6,408 nt of DNA from a bacterium. Its GTDB lineage: Bacteria; UBP14; UBA6098; B30-G16. Positions 1-6,146 of the stretch are shown one piece after another. The DNA lies in NCBI GenBank assembly GCA_003645115.1, contig QNEG01000092.1:1-6408 (forward strand), written 5' to 3'. The stretch's first letter is position 1. Every line of letters begins with the position of its first letter. A program made the translations under genes and the position numbers. The notes under the pieces were generated by a model. That model searched no databases, was not told the DNA's origin, and saw nothing but the letters and a program-made list of their open reading frames with translations.

Positions 1-1203
1 ATTACTAAAATCATCGCAGAGATTATTAAAAATCACCAATAAAGACTCGCCCATCGGTAAGCTATTGTCGAACAACAAGTTAATTAAATTAGGCTGGGGT
101 ATATTTTCCCTGAAATTAATACTCGAATCGGCAATAAGGCACTTTATATCCGCACTGGCGGGTTCGGAGAGAACTATTCCCAATTCTGAAATCGGAAGTA
201 TGGACGAACCTGGTTTACTTGATAGAATAATACTCGGTGGTATAGTATCGATTTTCTCACCCGGCGGGATTTTTTGGGATATATTCTGGCAATTTCCCAG
301 CCAATCGCAGATTGGCAACTGGATTTCTGTTTCGAGAATATGTTGTGTGGAGCGCCAGAACACCGAGTTCGAATCCACAGGGTCGAACCAGATTTTCCCA
401 TTCAATGACCACAGTGAATCCAGAATTATTTTCTTGGAAAAATTAAATTTTACAGTAAAACTATCCGGTCGAGTTATGGACAATATTTCGGGAGATAAAG
501 TATCATTCGGTATAATAGGGAGGAGAATATTTTTCTTTTTCCCCGGGTAAATCGGTTCGATAGGAGTGGATATTTTATCGGCAATTTGCCAATCTATTTC
601 GGAGTCGGTTCCAGAAATGCCATATAACCATAATTTTTTGTCGGGTAAATTGGGCAAATAAAATTTGCCATCCTTATCGGATATCCCGATTCTAATCGCA
701 TTGTCGAACTCCGCAGAATCCAAGTAAGCGAGAATAAGTATATCTTTTATCGGTTTCAAGCTTAACATATCGATTGTCCATCCTGAAATCCGAAGTGTAT
801 CCAGATATTCGCCGGTGGAGAAAGAAATAGTTTTTGCACTCCCCATTTTATTCCCTCGAATATCAGAAAATTCAGGTGTTAGAATAATAGTATAAGTGGT
901 GTTTTCCGATAAGTTCTCCTCGGAAACTATATGGACAGACTTTTTCCGAAATTTTTTGATAACCTTTCCCGGTCGGGGAGAAATAATCACGGTAGATAAA
1001 TTCTGGAGAATATTTTCATTAAATTGTATAGATATTTCCGTATGGACAGGGACATTAGTTGAGCTATCTGCGGGAATAGATGTTGTTATTTTCGGTGGAG
1101 TCTCATCGGGTGGACCGCCCGGTGGAGATACTCTTTTGGCGCATCCCAAAATAAACAGGATATATAATATCCATAAAAAAAATTTCCGTCGTTGCCAAAG
1201 CAT
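1..1203 (-). CDS. Ig-like (Big_5) domain lipoprotein, 3' end cut by window
   Basis: An open frame of 401 codons runs without a stop from ATG at 1203-1201 to the window edge, so the C-terminus is missing. Residues 1-20 form a signal peptide (basic QRRK, then a hydrophobic stretch) ending in a lipobox ILG-C, with C21 as the lipidation site. After it comes a Pro/Gly-rich linker (PPGGPPDETPP, 28-37) and a segment at about 38-130 with the pattern of a bacterial Ig-like Big_5 domain (SIPADSSTNVPVHTEISIQF, then NTTYTI and an FSTG end). Lipoproteins starting this way are common in Bacteroidota and relatives. Residues 135-195 look like a beta-rich carboxypeptidase-regulatory-like segment (SDKDGKFYLPNLP), and a second PPS-type Ig-like start appears near 322. 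It is probably anchored in the outer or cytoplasmic membrane facing the periplasm; its role is unknown. No Shine-Dalgarno is present. An in-frame TTG two codons upstream is a less likely start. The plus-strand open frames in this region are shadows. Confidence 0.85.
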   Translation of the reverse strand, partial: MLWQRRKFFLWILYILFILGCAKRVSPPGGPPDETPPKITTSIPADSSTNVPVHTEISIQFNENILQNLSTVIISPRPGKVIKKFRKKSVHIVSEENLSENTTYTIILTPEFSDIRGNKMGSAKTISFSTGEYLDTLRISGWTIDMLSLKPIKDILILAYLDSAEFDNAIRIGISDKDGKFYLPNLPDKKLWLYGISGTDSEIDWQIADKISTPIEPIYPGKKKNILLPIIPNDTLSPEILSITRPDSFTVKFNFSKKIILDSLWSLNGKIWFDPVDSNSVFWRSTQHILETEIQLPICDWLGNCQNISQKIPPGEKIDTIPPSIILSSKPGSSILPISELGIVLSEPASADIKCLIADSSINFRENIPQPNLINLLFDNSLPMGESLLVIFNNLCDDFSN

Positions 1204-1239
1204 ATACAAAATATACTATAGCATCCGACGGAAAGTCAA
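1204..1239 (-). promoter_or_regulatory. Candidate near-leaderless promoter for the lipoprotein gene
   Basis: On the minus strand TTGACT (1239-1234) is followed after 18 nt by TATATT (1215-1210), or after 15 nt by TAGTAT (1218-1213). With normal spacing from the -10 box, transcription would begin at about 1206-1203, on or within three bases of the ATG. This fits the lack of a Shine-Dalgarno. Read-through from the small gene upstream is also possible. Confidence 0.4.
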
Positions 1240-1278
1240 GGATAACAATACCTCTTTGCACTGATTACTGGAAAATTT

Positions 1279-1443
1279 TCACTTTTCCATCCTGACTTGA
1301 AGTATGGAAGGCTGTTCGCGTTTCCTTCGCAGATACCATCTCAATGCTTCAGCCTGCCCCTCCTTGCCAAATATCGCAAGAAGCAACGAACGATAACAGA
1401 GATACTTTTCCAGTAACCGTTCCTCGTTTTTAATTGTTTCCAT
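1279..1443 (-). CDS. Small hypothetical protein, 54 residues
   Basis: Reading from ATG at 1443-1441 to TGA at 1281-1279 gives a 54-residue protein beginning METIKNEERLLEKY and ending LQVRMEK. I do not recognise it. It is rich in Leu, Arg, Lys and Glu, looks mostly helical and soluble, and has a single Cys, with no signal peptide and no membrane segment. Support for it being real comes from its signals. A perfect AGGAGG (1455-1450) lies 6 nt before the ATG, and a TTGACA -35 box with a TAGTAT -10 box lies just upstream. The lipoprotein gene follows 75 nt downstream on the same strand, so the two may be partly co-transcribed. It could be a small regulator or adaptor, but nothing in the sequence decides this. 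Confidence 0.65.
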   Translation of the reverse strand: METIKNEERLLEKYLCYRSLLLAIFGKEGQAEALRWYLRRKREQPSILQVRMEK

Positions 1444-1449
1444 ATCCAC

Positions 1450-1492
1450 CCTCCTACAAATAATATACTATTAAAAAAATTTTTCTTGTCAA
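1450..1492 (-). promoter_or_regulatory. Promoter and Shine-Dalgarno of the 54-residue gene
   Basis: A consensus -35 TTGACA (1492-1487) is followed after 16 nt by TAGTAT (1470-1465), and the spacer is an A-run/T-run tract. AGGAGG (1455-1450) follows at 6 nt from the ATG. The TAGTATATT block is identical to the one in front of the lipoprotein gene. Confidence 0.55.
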
Positions 1493-1630
1493 TACCCTTT
1501 TTGAATATATTCTCTATCTTATTCTGTCATAGTATGTTATGGCGAATGTGGAGAAGAGTAAAATTCTACTTTCAATAAAATTAATTTGGGAAAAGATACA
1601 ATGTATTATTAGAAAACGATGAAAAATAGC

Positions 1631-1674
1631 TTGACATTTCAGAAATTCGAGTCGAGTTTACTAAAAACGGGAGG
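1631..1674 (+). promoter_or_regulatory. Possible promoter and ribosome binding site of the zinc-ribbon gene
   Basis: A perfect TTGACA -35 box lies at 1631-1636. The best -10 match is TTTACT at 1657-1662, but its 20-nt spacer is long, so the -10 is uncertain. GGGAGG (1669-1674) sits 5 nt before the ATG and is a good Shine-Dalgarno. The rest of 1500-1630, between this and the opposite-facing promoter, is AT-rich and shows no convincing gene. Confidence 0.35.
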
Positions 1675-1679
1675 ATATT

Positions 1680-1892
1680 ATGGCAAGGAAAAAACGAACA
1701 TTTATGGACAAGATTGCCAAAGGCACCGGACCGCGAGGAGAAAAATGCCCTAAATGTGGAGAAATCCTGCAAGCGGTGAAAATTGTCAGACCATATAAGA
1801 CCGACAAAGGCAGTTGGAGATATTTAGAGGAAATGGTCAGGGTATGCAAGTGCAATCAAAAAGAACTATTAGTGGATAAACCAATAAGTTGA
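1680..1892 (+). CDS. Small zinc-ribbon protein (CxxC...CxC)
   Basis: This is a 70-residue basic protein. The N-terminus (MARKKRTFMDKIAKGTGPRG) is positively charged and probably flexible. It is followed by a CPKC knuckle (C23, C26) and, after about 30 residues of beta-type sequence, a VCKCN knuckle (C56, C58). Four cysteines in this arrangement suggest one structural zinc site of the zinc-ribbon or rubredoxin-like kind. The charge would suit binding of RNA, DNA or a ribosome, but this is inference and I cannot name a family function. The start is set by GGGAGG 5 nt upstream. The gene is transcribed away from the two minus-strand genes and ends in TGA just before a strong intrinsic terminator, so it is probably a single-gene unit. 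Confidence 0.85.
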   Translation: MARKKRTFMDKIAKGTGPRGEKCPKCGEILQAVKIVRPYKTDKGSWRYLEEMVRVCKCNQKELLVDKPIS

Positions 1893-1915
1893 TAGTGAAG
1901 TTTTTAGGTAGTATG

Positions 1916-1950
1916 AAAACCCAATTTTGAAATACGAAAATTGGGTTTTT
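1916..1950 (+). terminator. Intrinsic terminator after the zinc-ribbon gene
   Basis: A perfect 13-bp inverted repeat, AAAACCCAATTTT (1916-1928) and AAAATTGGGTTTT (1937-1949), encloses an 8-nt loop and ends in a run of five T. The A-run on the left side means it could also act on the opposite strand. Only 22 nt separate it from the ATG of the flavodoxin gene. Confidence 0.85.
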
Positions 1951-1972
1951 ATATTGAAGCGGGGGATAAATT

Positions 1973-2455
1973 ATGCAAGTTCTGGTGTTGTATTACTCAC
2001 GGACAGGGAACACAAAAAAATTAGCGGAGTCGATTGCCGATGGTGTCCGGAAAGTAGATGGAGTCGATTGTATAATCAGGACTCCTGATGATGTCAGCAA
2101 GGACGATTTCTTATCATCACAGGGAATAATAGCTGGCTCGCCGGTATATTTTGGCACTATGGCATCGGAATTGAAAGAAGTATTGGATAAGTTTGTGGGA
2201 ATTCGCAGGCAGATGGAAGATAAAATCGGCGCCGCATTCGCTACTTCCGCAGACCAATCTGGTGGTAAGGAAACCACTATTATGTCCATCCATCAAGCGA
2301 TGTTAATTTATGGGATGATAATTGTCGGCGACCCACTCGATGCCACCGGCCATTATGGTGTATCTTGCGCTGGAACACCGGATAGAAAAACTATCGAAAA
2401 TGCCATAAAATTGGGACAGCGCGTAGCTAATTTAGTAAAAAAAATACACTCTTAA
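1973..2455 (+). CDS. Flavodoxin-fold FMN protein, WrbA-like
   Basis: This 160-residue cytoplasmic protein has a flavodoxin fold. The FMN phosphate loop is SRTGNT (9-14), right after the first beta strand (MQVLVLYY). GSPVYFGTMASELKEVLDKF (55-74) is the isoalloxazine-binding loop as found in WrbA-type NAD(P)H:quinone oxidoreductases. TSADQSGGKET (91-101) and YGMIIVG (113-119) match the next WrbA-like blocks, followed by GHYG (126-129). WrbA itself is about 200 residues; this protein is shorter and lacks the usual insertion, so flavodoxin-family or quinone reductase is a safer name than wrbA. It probably carries FMN and transfers electrons to quinones or other acceptors, perhaps in oxidative-stress defence. 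GGGGGA (1961-1966) is the ribosome binding site, 6 nt before ATG. A terminator stands immediately upstream and no clear promoter lies after it. Confidence 0.9.
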   Translation: MQVLVLYYSRTGNTKKLAESIADGVRKVDGVDCIIRTPDDVSKDDFLSSQGIIAGSPVYFGTMASELKEVLDKFVGIRRQMEDKIGAAFATSADQSGGKETTIMSIHQAMLIYGMIIVGDPLDATGHYGVSCAGTPDRKTIENAIKLGQRVANLVKKIHS

Positions 2456-2499
2456 AATTCTTCTAATCGATATTTATTTCTCTTTTCTGAATTAAAATA

Positions 2500-2540
2500 T
2501 TGCATTCGCATATACTTTGAAATATCTTTGTTATATGCGA
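2500..2540 (+). promoter_or_regulatory. Candidate promoter of tpiA with overlapping inverted repeat
   Basis: TTGCAT (2500-2505) and TATCTT (2523-2528) are separated by 17 nt, which would start transcription near 2535 and leave a leader of about 45 nt. TATACT at 2511-2516 is an alternative -10 without a good -35. A 9-bp inverted repeat (2506-2514 with 2532-2540) falls on the spacer and on the predicted start point, so it could be an operator. Confidence 0.4.
2506..2540. repeat. Inverted repeat, 9-bp arms with 17-nt spacer
   Basis: TCGCATATA (2506-2514) and TATATGCGA (2532-2540) are perfect reverse complements. The repeat could be two half-sites for a regulator or could form a hairpin. The arms are AT-rich, so a chance origin is not excluded. 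Confidence 0.55.
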
Positions 2541-2579
2541 TTGGAATGTGAATGGAATCTACTCGATTAGGAGGATTAT

Positions 2580-3341
2580 ATGCGTAAAAAATTGATTGCT
2601 GGTAATTGGAAAATGCACAAGACAGTGAATGAGGCACAGATATTGGCTCGACAACTCGCCGACAGACTTTCCGATGTGAATTTCGCCGATATCGCTATAT
2701 TCCCGTCATTCGTGGATTTATATCCGGTGAATGTCATAATTAGAGAGAAGGAATCCAATATTCATCTGGGCGCACAAAATATGCACCCCGAATCAAATGG
2801 TGCATATACTGGAGAAATTTCCGCCGATATGTTAATCTCTGCGGGAGCCACTATGGTAATTCTGGGACATTCCGAAAGAAGACATATTTTCCTGGAAACC
2901 GATTCTTTCATCAACCGAAAAGTGAAAACAGCACTATCCACAGGATTAGTCCCCATTTTGTGTATCGGCGAATTGCTGGAGGAACGCAAGTCGGGAAAGA
3001 CTGAACAAGTGTTGGAAAAACAAATAAATGGCAGTCTCAAGGATGTGAAAATAAACACTGCTGATAAACTGATTATCGCCTATGAACCGGTTTGGGCAAT
3101 CGGCACCGGTGAAAATGCTACACCGGAGCAAGCTCAACAGGCGCATAAATTTGTCCGAGAACTGTTAGCAAAACACTGGGGTGAGGATATAGCTCAGAAC
3201 TTGAGAATCCTATACGGCGGAAGCGTGAAACCTAATAATGCACAATCCTTGCTGTCTCAACCCGATGTGGATGGTGCATTAGTGGGTGGCGCTAGCCTGG
3301 ATGCCGATTCTTTCGAAAAAATTATTCGTTCTGGATATTGA
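2580..3341 (+). CDS. tpiA: Triosephosphate isomerase
   Basis: The product is 253 residues, full length for a bacterial TIM-barrel triosephosphate isomerase. It interconverts dihydroxyacetone phosphate and glyceraldehyde 3-phosphate in cytoplasmic glycolysis and gluconeogenesis. All catalytic elements are visible: GNWKMH with N9 and K11, GHSERR with electrophile H97, and AYEPVWAIGTG with base E169 followed by the mobile loop 6 and ENATPEQ. YGGSV (212-216) and GALVGGASL (232-240) bind the substrate phosphate. Nothing essential is missing. AGGAGG (2569-2574) is 5 nt before the ATG. It is the first gene after a 124-nt gap with a candidate promoter, and thi4 follows after 31 nt, so it probably leads an operon. 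The common neighbours gapA, pgk and secG are not in this window. Confidence 0.98.
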   Translation: MRKKLIAGNWKMHKTVNEAQILARQLADRLSDVNFADIAIFPSFVDLYPVNVIIREKESNIHLGAQNMHPESNGAYTGEISADMLISAGATMVILGHSERRHIFLETDSFINRKVKTALSTGLVPILCIGELLEERKSGKTEQVLEKQINGSLKDVKINTADKLIIAYEPVWAIGTGENATPEQAQQAHKFVRELLAKHWGEDIAQNLRILYGGSVKPNNAQSLLSQPDVDGALVGGASLDADSFEKIIRSGY

Positions 3342-3372
3342 GATTTAATAACATTTATAAGGAGATGAAAGA

Positions 3373-4185
3373 ATGGAAAAATTGAATGACATAGTAATCT
3401 CACGGGCAATCGTGGAAAAGTTTATGGAACGACTAACCGACAATTTAGCTGTGGATGTGGCTATTGCAGGTGCCGGCCCAGCTGGTATAGTGGCAGGATA
3501 TTATCTGACAAGATATGGATATAAAGTCGCCATTTTCGAAAGAAAATTGTCGGTAGGCGGTGGTATGTGGGGTGGTGGAATTATGTTCAACTTTATCGTA
3601 GTCCAGGAGGATGCAGCCTCTGTGCTGGGTGAATTCGCTGTGGAACCACAACCATACGGAGAAAAGGGTTATTACACTGCCTGTTCGGTGGAAACTATGG
3701 CTAAACTCACCGCTAAAGCTACCGAAAATGGAGTTACAATATTTAATGCTATGACTGTCGAGGATGTCGCATGGGATGGTTCTCGAGTTCAGGGTGTAGT
3801 GATAAACTGGAGCGCCGTGGATGCCGCTGGATTGCATGTAGATCCTATCACGGTGAAAGCTACATATGTTATCGATGCCACCGGACACGATTGCGATATA
3901 GTCCGAACACTGGTCAGGAAAAATAAAGTAAAACTATTCACTCCCACAGGCGAAATTGCCGGTGAGTGCTCTATGTTCGCTATACAAGCTGAAAAAGATG
4001 TGATTAGTAATACTCGTGAAGTATATCCCGGTATCTATGTGGCAGGAATGTCAGCAAATGCAGTGTTCGGCAGTCAAAGAATGGGTCCGGTATTCGGCGG
4101 GATGATTCTATCGGGAAAACGAGTGGCAAATCTTATTCATCAATCACTTTCAGATTCTGTGTTCGCAACAGCCGGAGCAGAATAA
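3373..4185 (+). CDS. thi4: Sulfide-dependent thiazole synthase, archaeal-type Thi4
   Basis: This 270-residue protein is a Thi4-family FAD/NAD-fold enzyme that builds the thiazole phosphate half of thiamin from NAD, glycine and a sulfur source. The dinucleotide-binding motif is AGAGPAGIVAGYYL (32-45), with FERKLSVGGGMWGGG (55-69) giving the acidic ribose-binding E56 and the Gly-rich loop. The C-terminal block YVAGMSANAVFGSQRMGPVF (222-241) is also typical. In yeast and plant Thi4 an active-site Cys gives up its own sulfur. At that place this protein reads GLHVDP with H155, as in methanogen enzymes that use free sulfide and turn over repeatedly. The window shows no thiG, thiH, thiC or TPP riboswitch. 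AAGGAG (3359-3364) lies 8 nt before ATG, 31 nt after tpiA. A free-sulfide, anoxic habitat is inferred. Confidence 0.95.
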   Translation: MEKLNDIVISRAIVEKFMERLTDNLAVDVAIAGAGPAGIVAGYYLTRYGYKVAIFERKLSVGGGMWGGGIMFNFIVVQEDAASVLGEFAVEPQPYGEKGYYTACSVETMAKLTAKATENGVTIFNAMTVEDVAWDGSRVQGVVINWSAVDAAGLHVDPITVKATYVIDATGHDCDIVRTLVRKNKVKLFTPTGEIAGECSMFAIQAEKDVISNTREVYPGIYVAGMSANAVFGSQRMGPVFGGMILSGKRVANLIHQSLSDSVFATAGAE

Positions 4186-4195
4186 ATAATATGTT

Positions 4196-5162
4196 ATGAC
4201 CACAGAAAAATTAACAAGATTGGATAGCGATGAGGAAATTCGCCGGAAAATATTGCCACACTGCTGAATCCAGTATGGAGACATATGGGAAGATAAAATA
4301 TCCGGTCATAGAATCGGTTGTTTGAGCGCTGATGATATAAACGATGGAAGAAAACTAATGGGCGGAAAACCAGCGGTGCTGGCTGTTCAAGACCCACCAT
4401 ATAATATTATAGTGGGAAATAAAAAATACGGTAAATCTGGGGAAAATAAATCGTGAAAATTATATCCAATGGTGCAGAAAATGGGTTCGCAATACTGTGG
4501 ATATTCTCGAGGATGATGCGCATTTATATATCTGGCTGGGCGCAGACCAGAAAGATGATTTCTTCCCACTGCCAGATTTTATGATTATAATGAGGGAATT
4601 TGCGCAATTGTGCACACGAAGTTTTATCACTATGAGAAATCAGCGTGGATACGGAACACAAAGAAATTGGATGGCAATTAGACAGGAATTGTTATATTAT
4701 GTCAAAGGGGAACCGAAATTTAATGTGTCGGCAGTATATACAGATATTCCCAAGATACTGCGAGGATATTATAAGAAAGTGAATGAGAAAAGGACAGAGA
4801 ATCTTCAGCGGAGTAAATCTCGTAGTATCCGAGCAGGAAATGTGTGGGTAGATATTCAGCAAGTATTCTATCGTATGGAGGAAAATGTCCCCAGATGTTA
4901 TGCTCAAAAACCGCTCCGTGCGATAGAACGGATAATCGAAACCAGTTCGAATGAGGACGATATAGTGACAGATTTTTTTTCGCATTCTGGCACCACATTA
5001 ATCGCAGCAGAAAGATTAAATCGCAGATGTTTTACGATGGATATCGCCCCCATATTCGCAGAATTGACTATAAGAAGATTGGAGAATTTCCGAGCCACCG
5101 GACGAACCGGCTGGCAATGGAACAATCCATTTTATGAAATGAGCGATGAAAATCAAACTTAA
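4196..5162 (+). pseudogene. Broken site-specific DNA methyltransferase (N6_N4_Mtase, beta type)
   Basis: Fragments of one methyltransferase lie in two frames. From ATG 4196 the frame reads 23 codons to a TGA at 4265-4267. It then continues in the same frame with IQYGDIWEDKISGHRIGC and motif IV DPPYN (4391-4405) to a TGA at 4454-4456. Homology resumes one base forward at CGT 4452 (RENYIQWCRKWV), which implies an extra base near 4451. The span is 3n+1 bases, as expected for one net insertion. The rest is intact to TAA at 5162, with FSHSGTTLIAAE (about 4977) as the SAM-binding motif I. DPPY before FxxSG is the order of beta-class MTases that methylate adenine N6 or cytosine N4. A GTG at 4497 could start a 221-residue piece lacking DPPY, which would be inactive. 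Near 4261-4269 another frame reads Leu-Leu-Asn, which I recall from relatives at this point. The first lesion may therefore be two small deletions rather than a nonsense change. No Shine-Dalgarno and no restriction endonuclease are seen. Sequencing error remains possible. Confidence 0.8.
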
Positions 5163-5177
5163 ACATAACCAGGGAAA

Positions 5178-5990
5178 ATGTCGGTCGAATTGGTGATAAT
5201 AGACCTGGATGGGACACTACTGCGCACCGACCAGACAATCGGTGAAAAGACTGTGAATGCAATCTCGCGGGCGCAAAAACAAGGGATAAAAATCACATTC
5301 GCTACTGGAAGAATGATTCCAGCGTCGGAAAAATATGTGAAAATGTTGAATATCCAGTTGCCGATGATTGCATTAAATGGAGCGCTGGTGAAAAAACTCG
5401 ATGGCGAAATACCGATATACCACAGACCACTGAAAAAAGATGTATTCGAAAGATTATTTCCCATACTGGCAGACAGCAAAGCCGCCACCACAATAGTGAT
5501 TGGCGATTTTTCTTTTGGATGGAATATGAACCACGAGGTGCGGACAAAATTGTCATCTTGGATAGTAGGAATACAGGATATATTGCCCGAAGAATCTCCG
5601 CAAGAACCGACTATAGCTATGGTTGCTGGCGAGGAAATACCGGTTCGCAAAACTTATGATAAAATTGTCACTTTAAATATTCCAGATATACAATTTTTCC
5701 TGTTCCCATCAATAAGATATTATCCGATGTGGTATCTGGAAATAAGAGCAAAAGGTGTAGATAAAGGCAGTGGAGTTCGAGCACTTAAGGAAAAATTGGC
5801 TATTTCCACGGATAATGTCCTGGTAATCGGCGATTATATAAACGATATTCCTATGTTCGGCGAGGCGGGAATTAAAACCACTGTGGCTAATGCTCATCAA
5901 AAAGTAATAGATAGCGTGGATTATGTTTCACCGTTCTCCTGTGACCAGGATGCAGTAGCAGAAATTATTGAAAAATTCGTGCTAAAATGA
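5178..5990 (+). CDS. Cof-type HAD-superfamily phosphatase
   Basis: This 270-residue protein, the usual length for Cof/IIB hydrolases, has all four HAD motifs. Motif I is DLDGTLL with nucleophile D9 and acid/base D11, motif II is FATGR with T43, motif III is K196 in VDKGSGV, and motif IV is GDYINDIPM with D219 and D223 for magnesium. Between about 85 and 185 lies the C2-type cap that decides the substrate. ALNGA (65-69) is also typical of Cof proteins. It should be a cytoplasmic magnesium-dependent phosphatase for a small phosphorylated metabolite such as a sugar phosphate or flavin/PLP-type compound; the substrate cannot be read from sequence. The ATG is 15 nt after the methyltransferase remnant. 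The only Shine-Dalgarno-like AGGGA (5171-5175) is very close to the start, so translation may be modest. It is the last gene of the likely tpiA transcript. Confidence 0.92.
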   Translation: MSVELVIIDLDGTLLRTDQTIGEKTVNAISRAQKQGIKITFATGRMIPASEKYVKMLNIQLPMIALNGALVKKLDGEIPIYHRPLKKDVFERLFPILADSKAATTIVIGDFSFGWNMNHEVRTKLSSWIVGIQDILPEESPQEPTIAMVAGEEIPVRKTYDKIVTLNIPDIQFFLFPSIRYYPMWYLEIRAKGVDKGSGVRALKEKLAISTDNVLVIGDYINDIPMFGEAGIKTTVANAHQKVIDSVDYVSPFSCDQDAVAEIIEKFVLK

Positions 5991-6015
5991 AAAATATCGT
6001 AGTAGCAGGGAGAAA

Positions 6016-6067
6016 GGGATGACTCGAAGTCCTTCTTCCTGGGAAGTCCCGTCCAGACGGAATAGGA
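6016..6067. other. GC-rich structured intergenic element (small hairpin cluster)
   Basis: The 6001-6080 stretch is about 55% GC, and 6021-6060 about 60%, richer than its neighbours. Several short helices can form. GACT/AGTC pairs around CGA (6021-6031), CTTC/GAAG around CTGG (6035-6046), and CCGT/ACGG around CCAG (6049-6060). GGGA (6016-6019) with TCCC (6047-6050) can close the first two into a three-way junction, competing with the third hairpin. GAAGTCC occurs twice. It may be a REP-like intergenic repeat, a structured RNA or a 3' UTR element. I recognise no known family. Confidence 0.35.
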
Positions 6068-6080
6068 TGAGGGGGAGATG

Positions 6081-6102
6081 TAAAAAATCGTTTGATTTTT
6101 TA
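6081..6102 (+). terminator. Weak AT-rich hairpin, possible terminator
   Basis: TAAAAAATC (6081-6089) and GATTTTTTA (6094-6102) are perfect complements around a GTTT loop. Only one pair is G-C, so the stem is weak and not a classical terminator. Its place between the HAD gene and the next gene, with a T-run on the 3' side, makes a termination role possible on either strand. Confidence 0.3.
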
Positions 6103-6146
6103 TGAATTATCTATTTCTTTATCGAGAGGTAGGAGGTAGATAAATA

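Noticed and set aside
65..550. Plus-strand open frame of 161 codons
   Set aside because: It is the shadow of the minus-strand lipoprotein frame, which is open for 401 codons, has a signal peptide and lipobox, and resembles a known domain. The plus frame has no such support.
896..1264. Plus-strand open frame of 122 codons
   Set aside because: It lies antisense to the lipoprotein N-terminus and promoter, and its GGVSSGGPPGG stretch is just the opposite strand of the Pro/Gly linker.
1532..1576. Short plus-strand frame MLWRMWRRVKFYFQ resembling the lipoprotein start
   Set aside because: It has only 14 codons, no Shine-Dalgarno and no downstream continuation; the likeness to MLWQRRKFF is probably chance.
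2456..2579. TPP riboswitch ahead of tpiA and thi4
   Set aside because: The conserved CUGAGA and related TPP-aptamer blocks are not present, and the gap directly before thi4 is only 31 nt.
3445..3888. Minus-strand open frame of 147 codons inside thi4
   Set aside because: It is antisense to an unmistakable Thi4 gene and shows no domain or ribosome binding site.
4265..4267. TGA read as a sense codon (selenocysteine or altered code)
   Set aside because: tpiA, the zinc-ribbon gene and the HAD gene all end properly at TGA, so the code is standard. No selenoprotein context is visible, and the second lesion needs a frame change anyway.
5159..5650. Minus-strand open frame of 163 codons inside the HAD gene
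   Set aside because: The opposite strand carries all HAD motifs; this frame is a shadow.
6019..6105. 28-codon open frame, Arg-rich, starting MTRSPSSWEVPSRR
   Set aside because: It lies over the hairpin cluster and the AT-rich hairpin, and its composition follows from the structured DNA, so a coding role is unlikely without conservation data.
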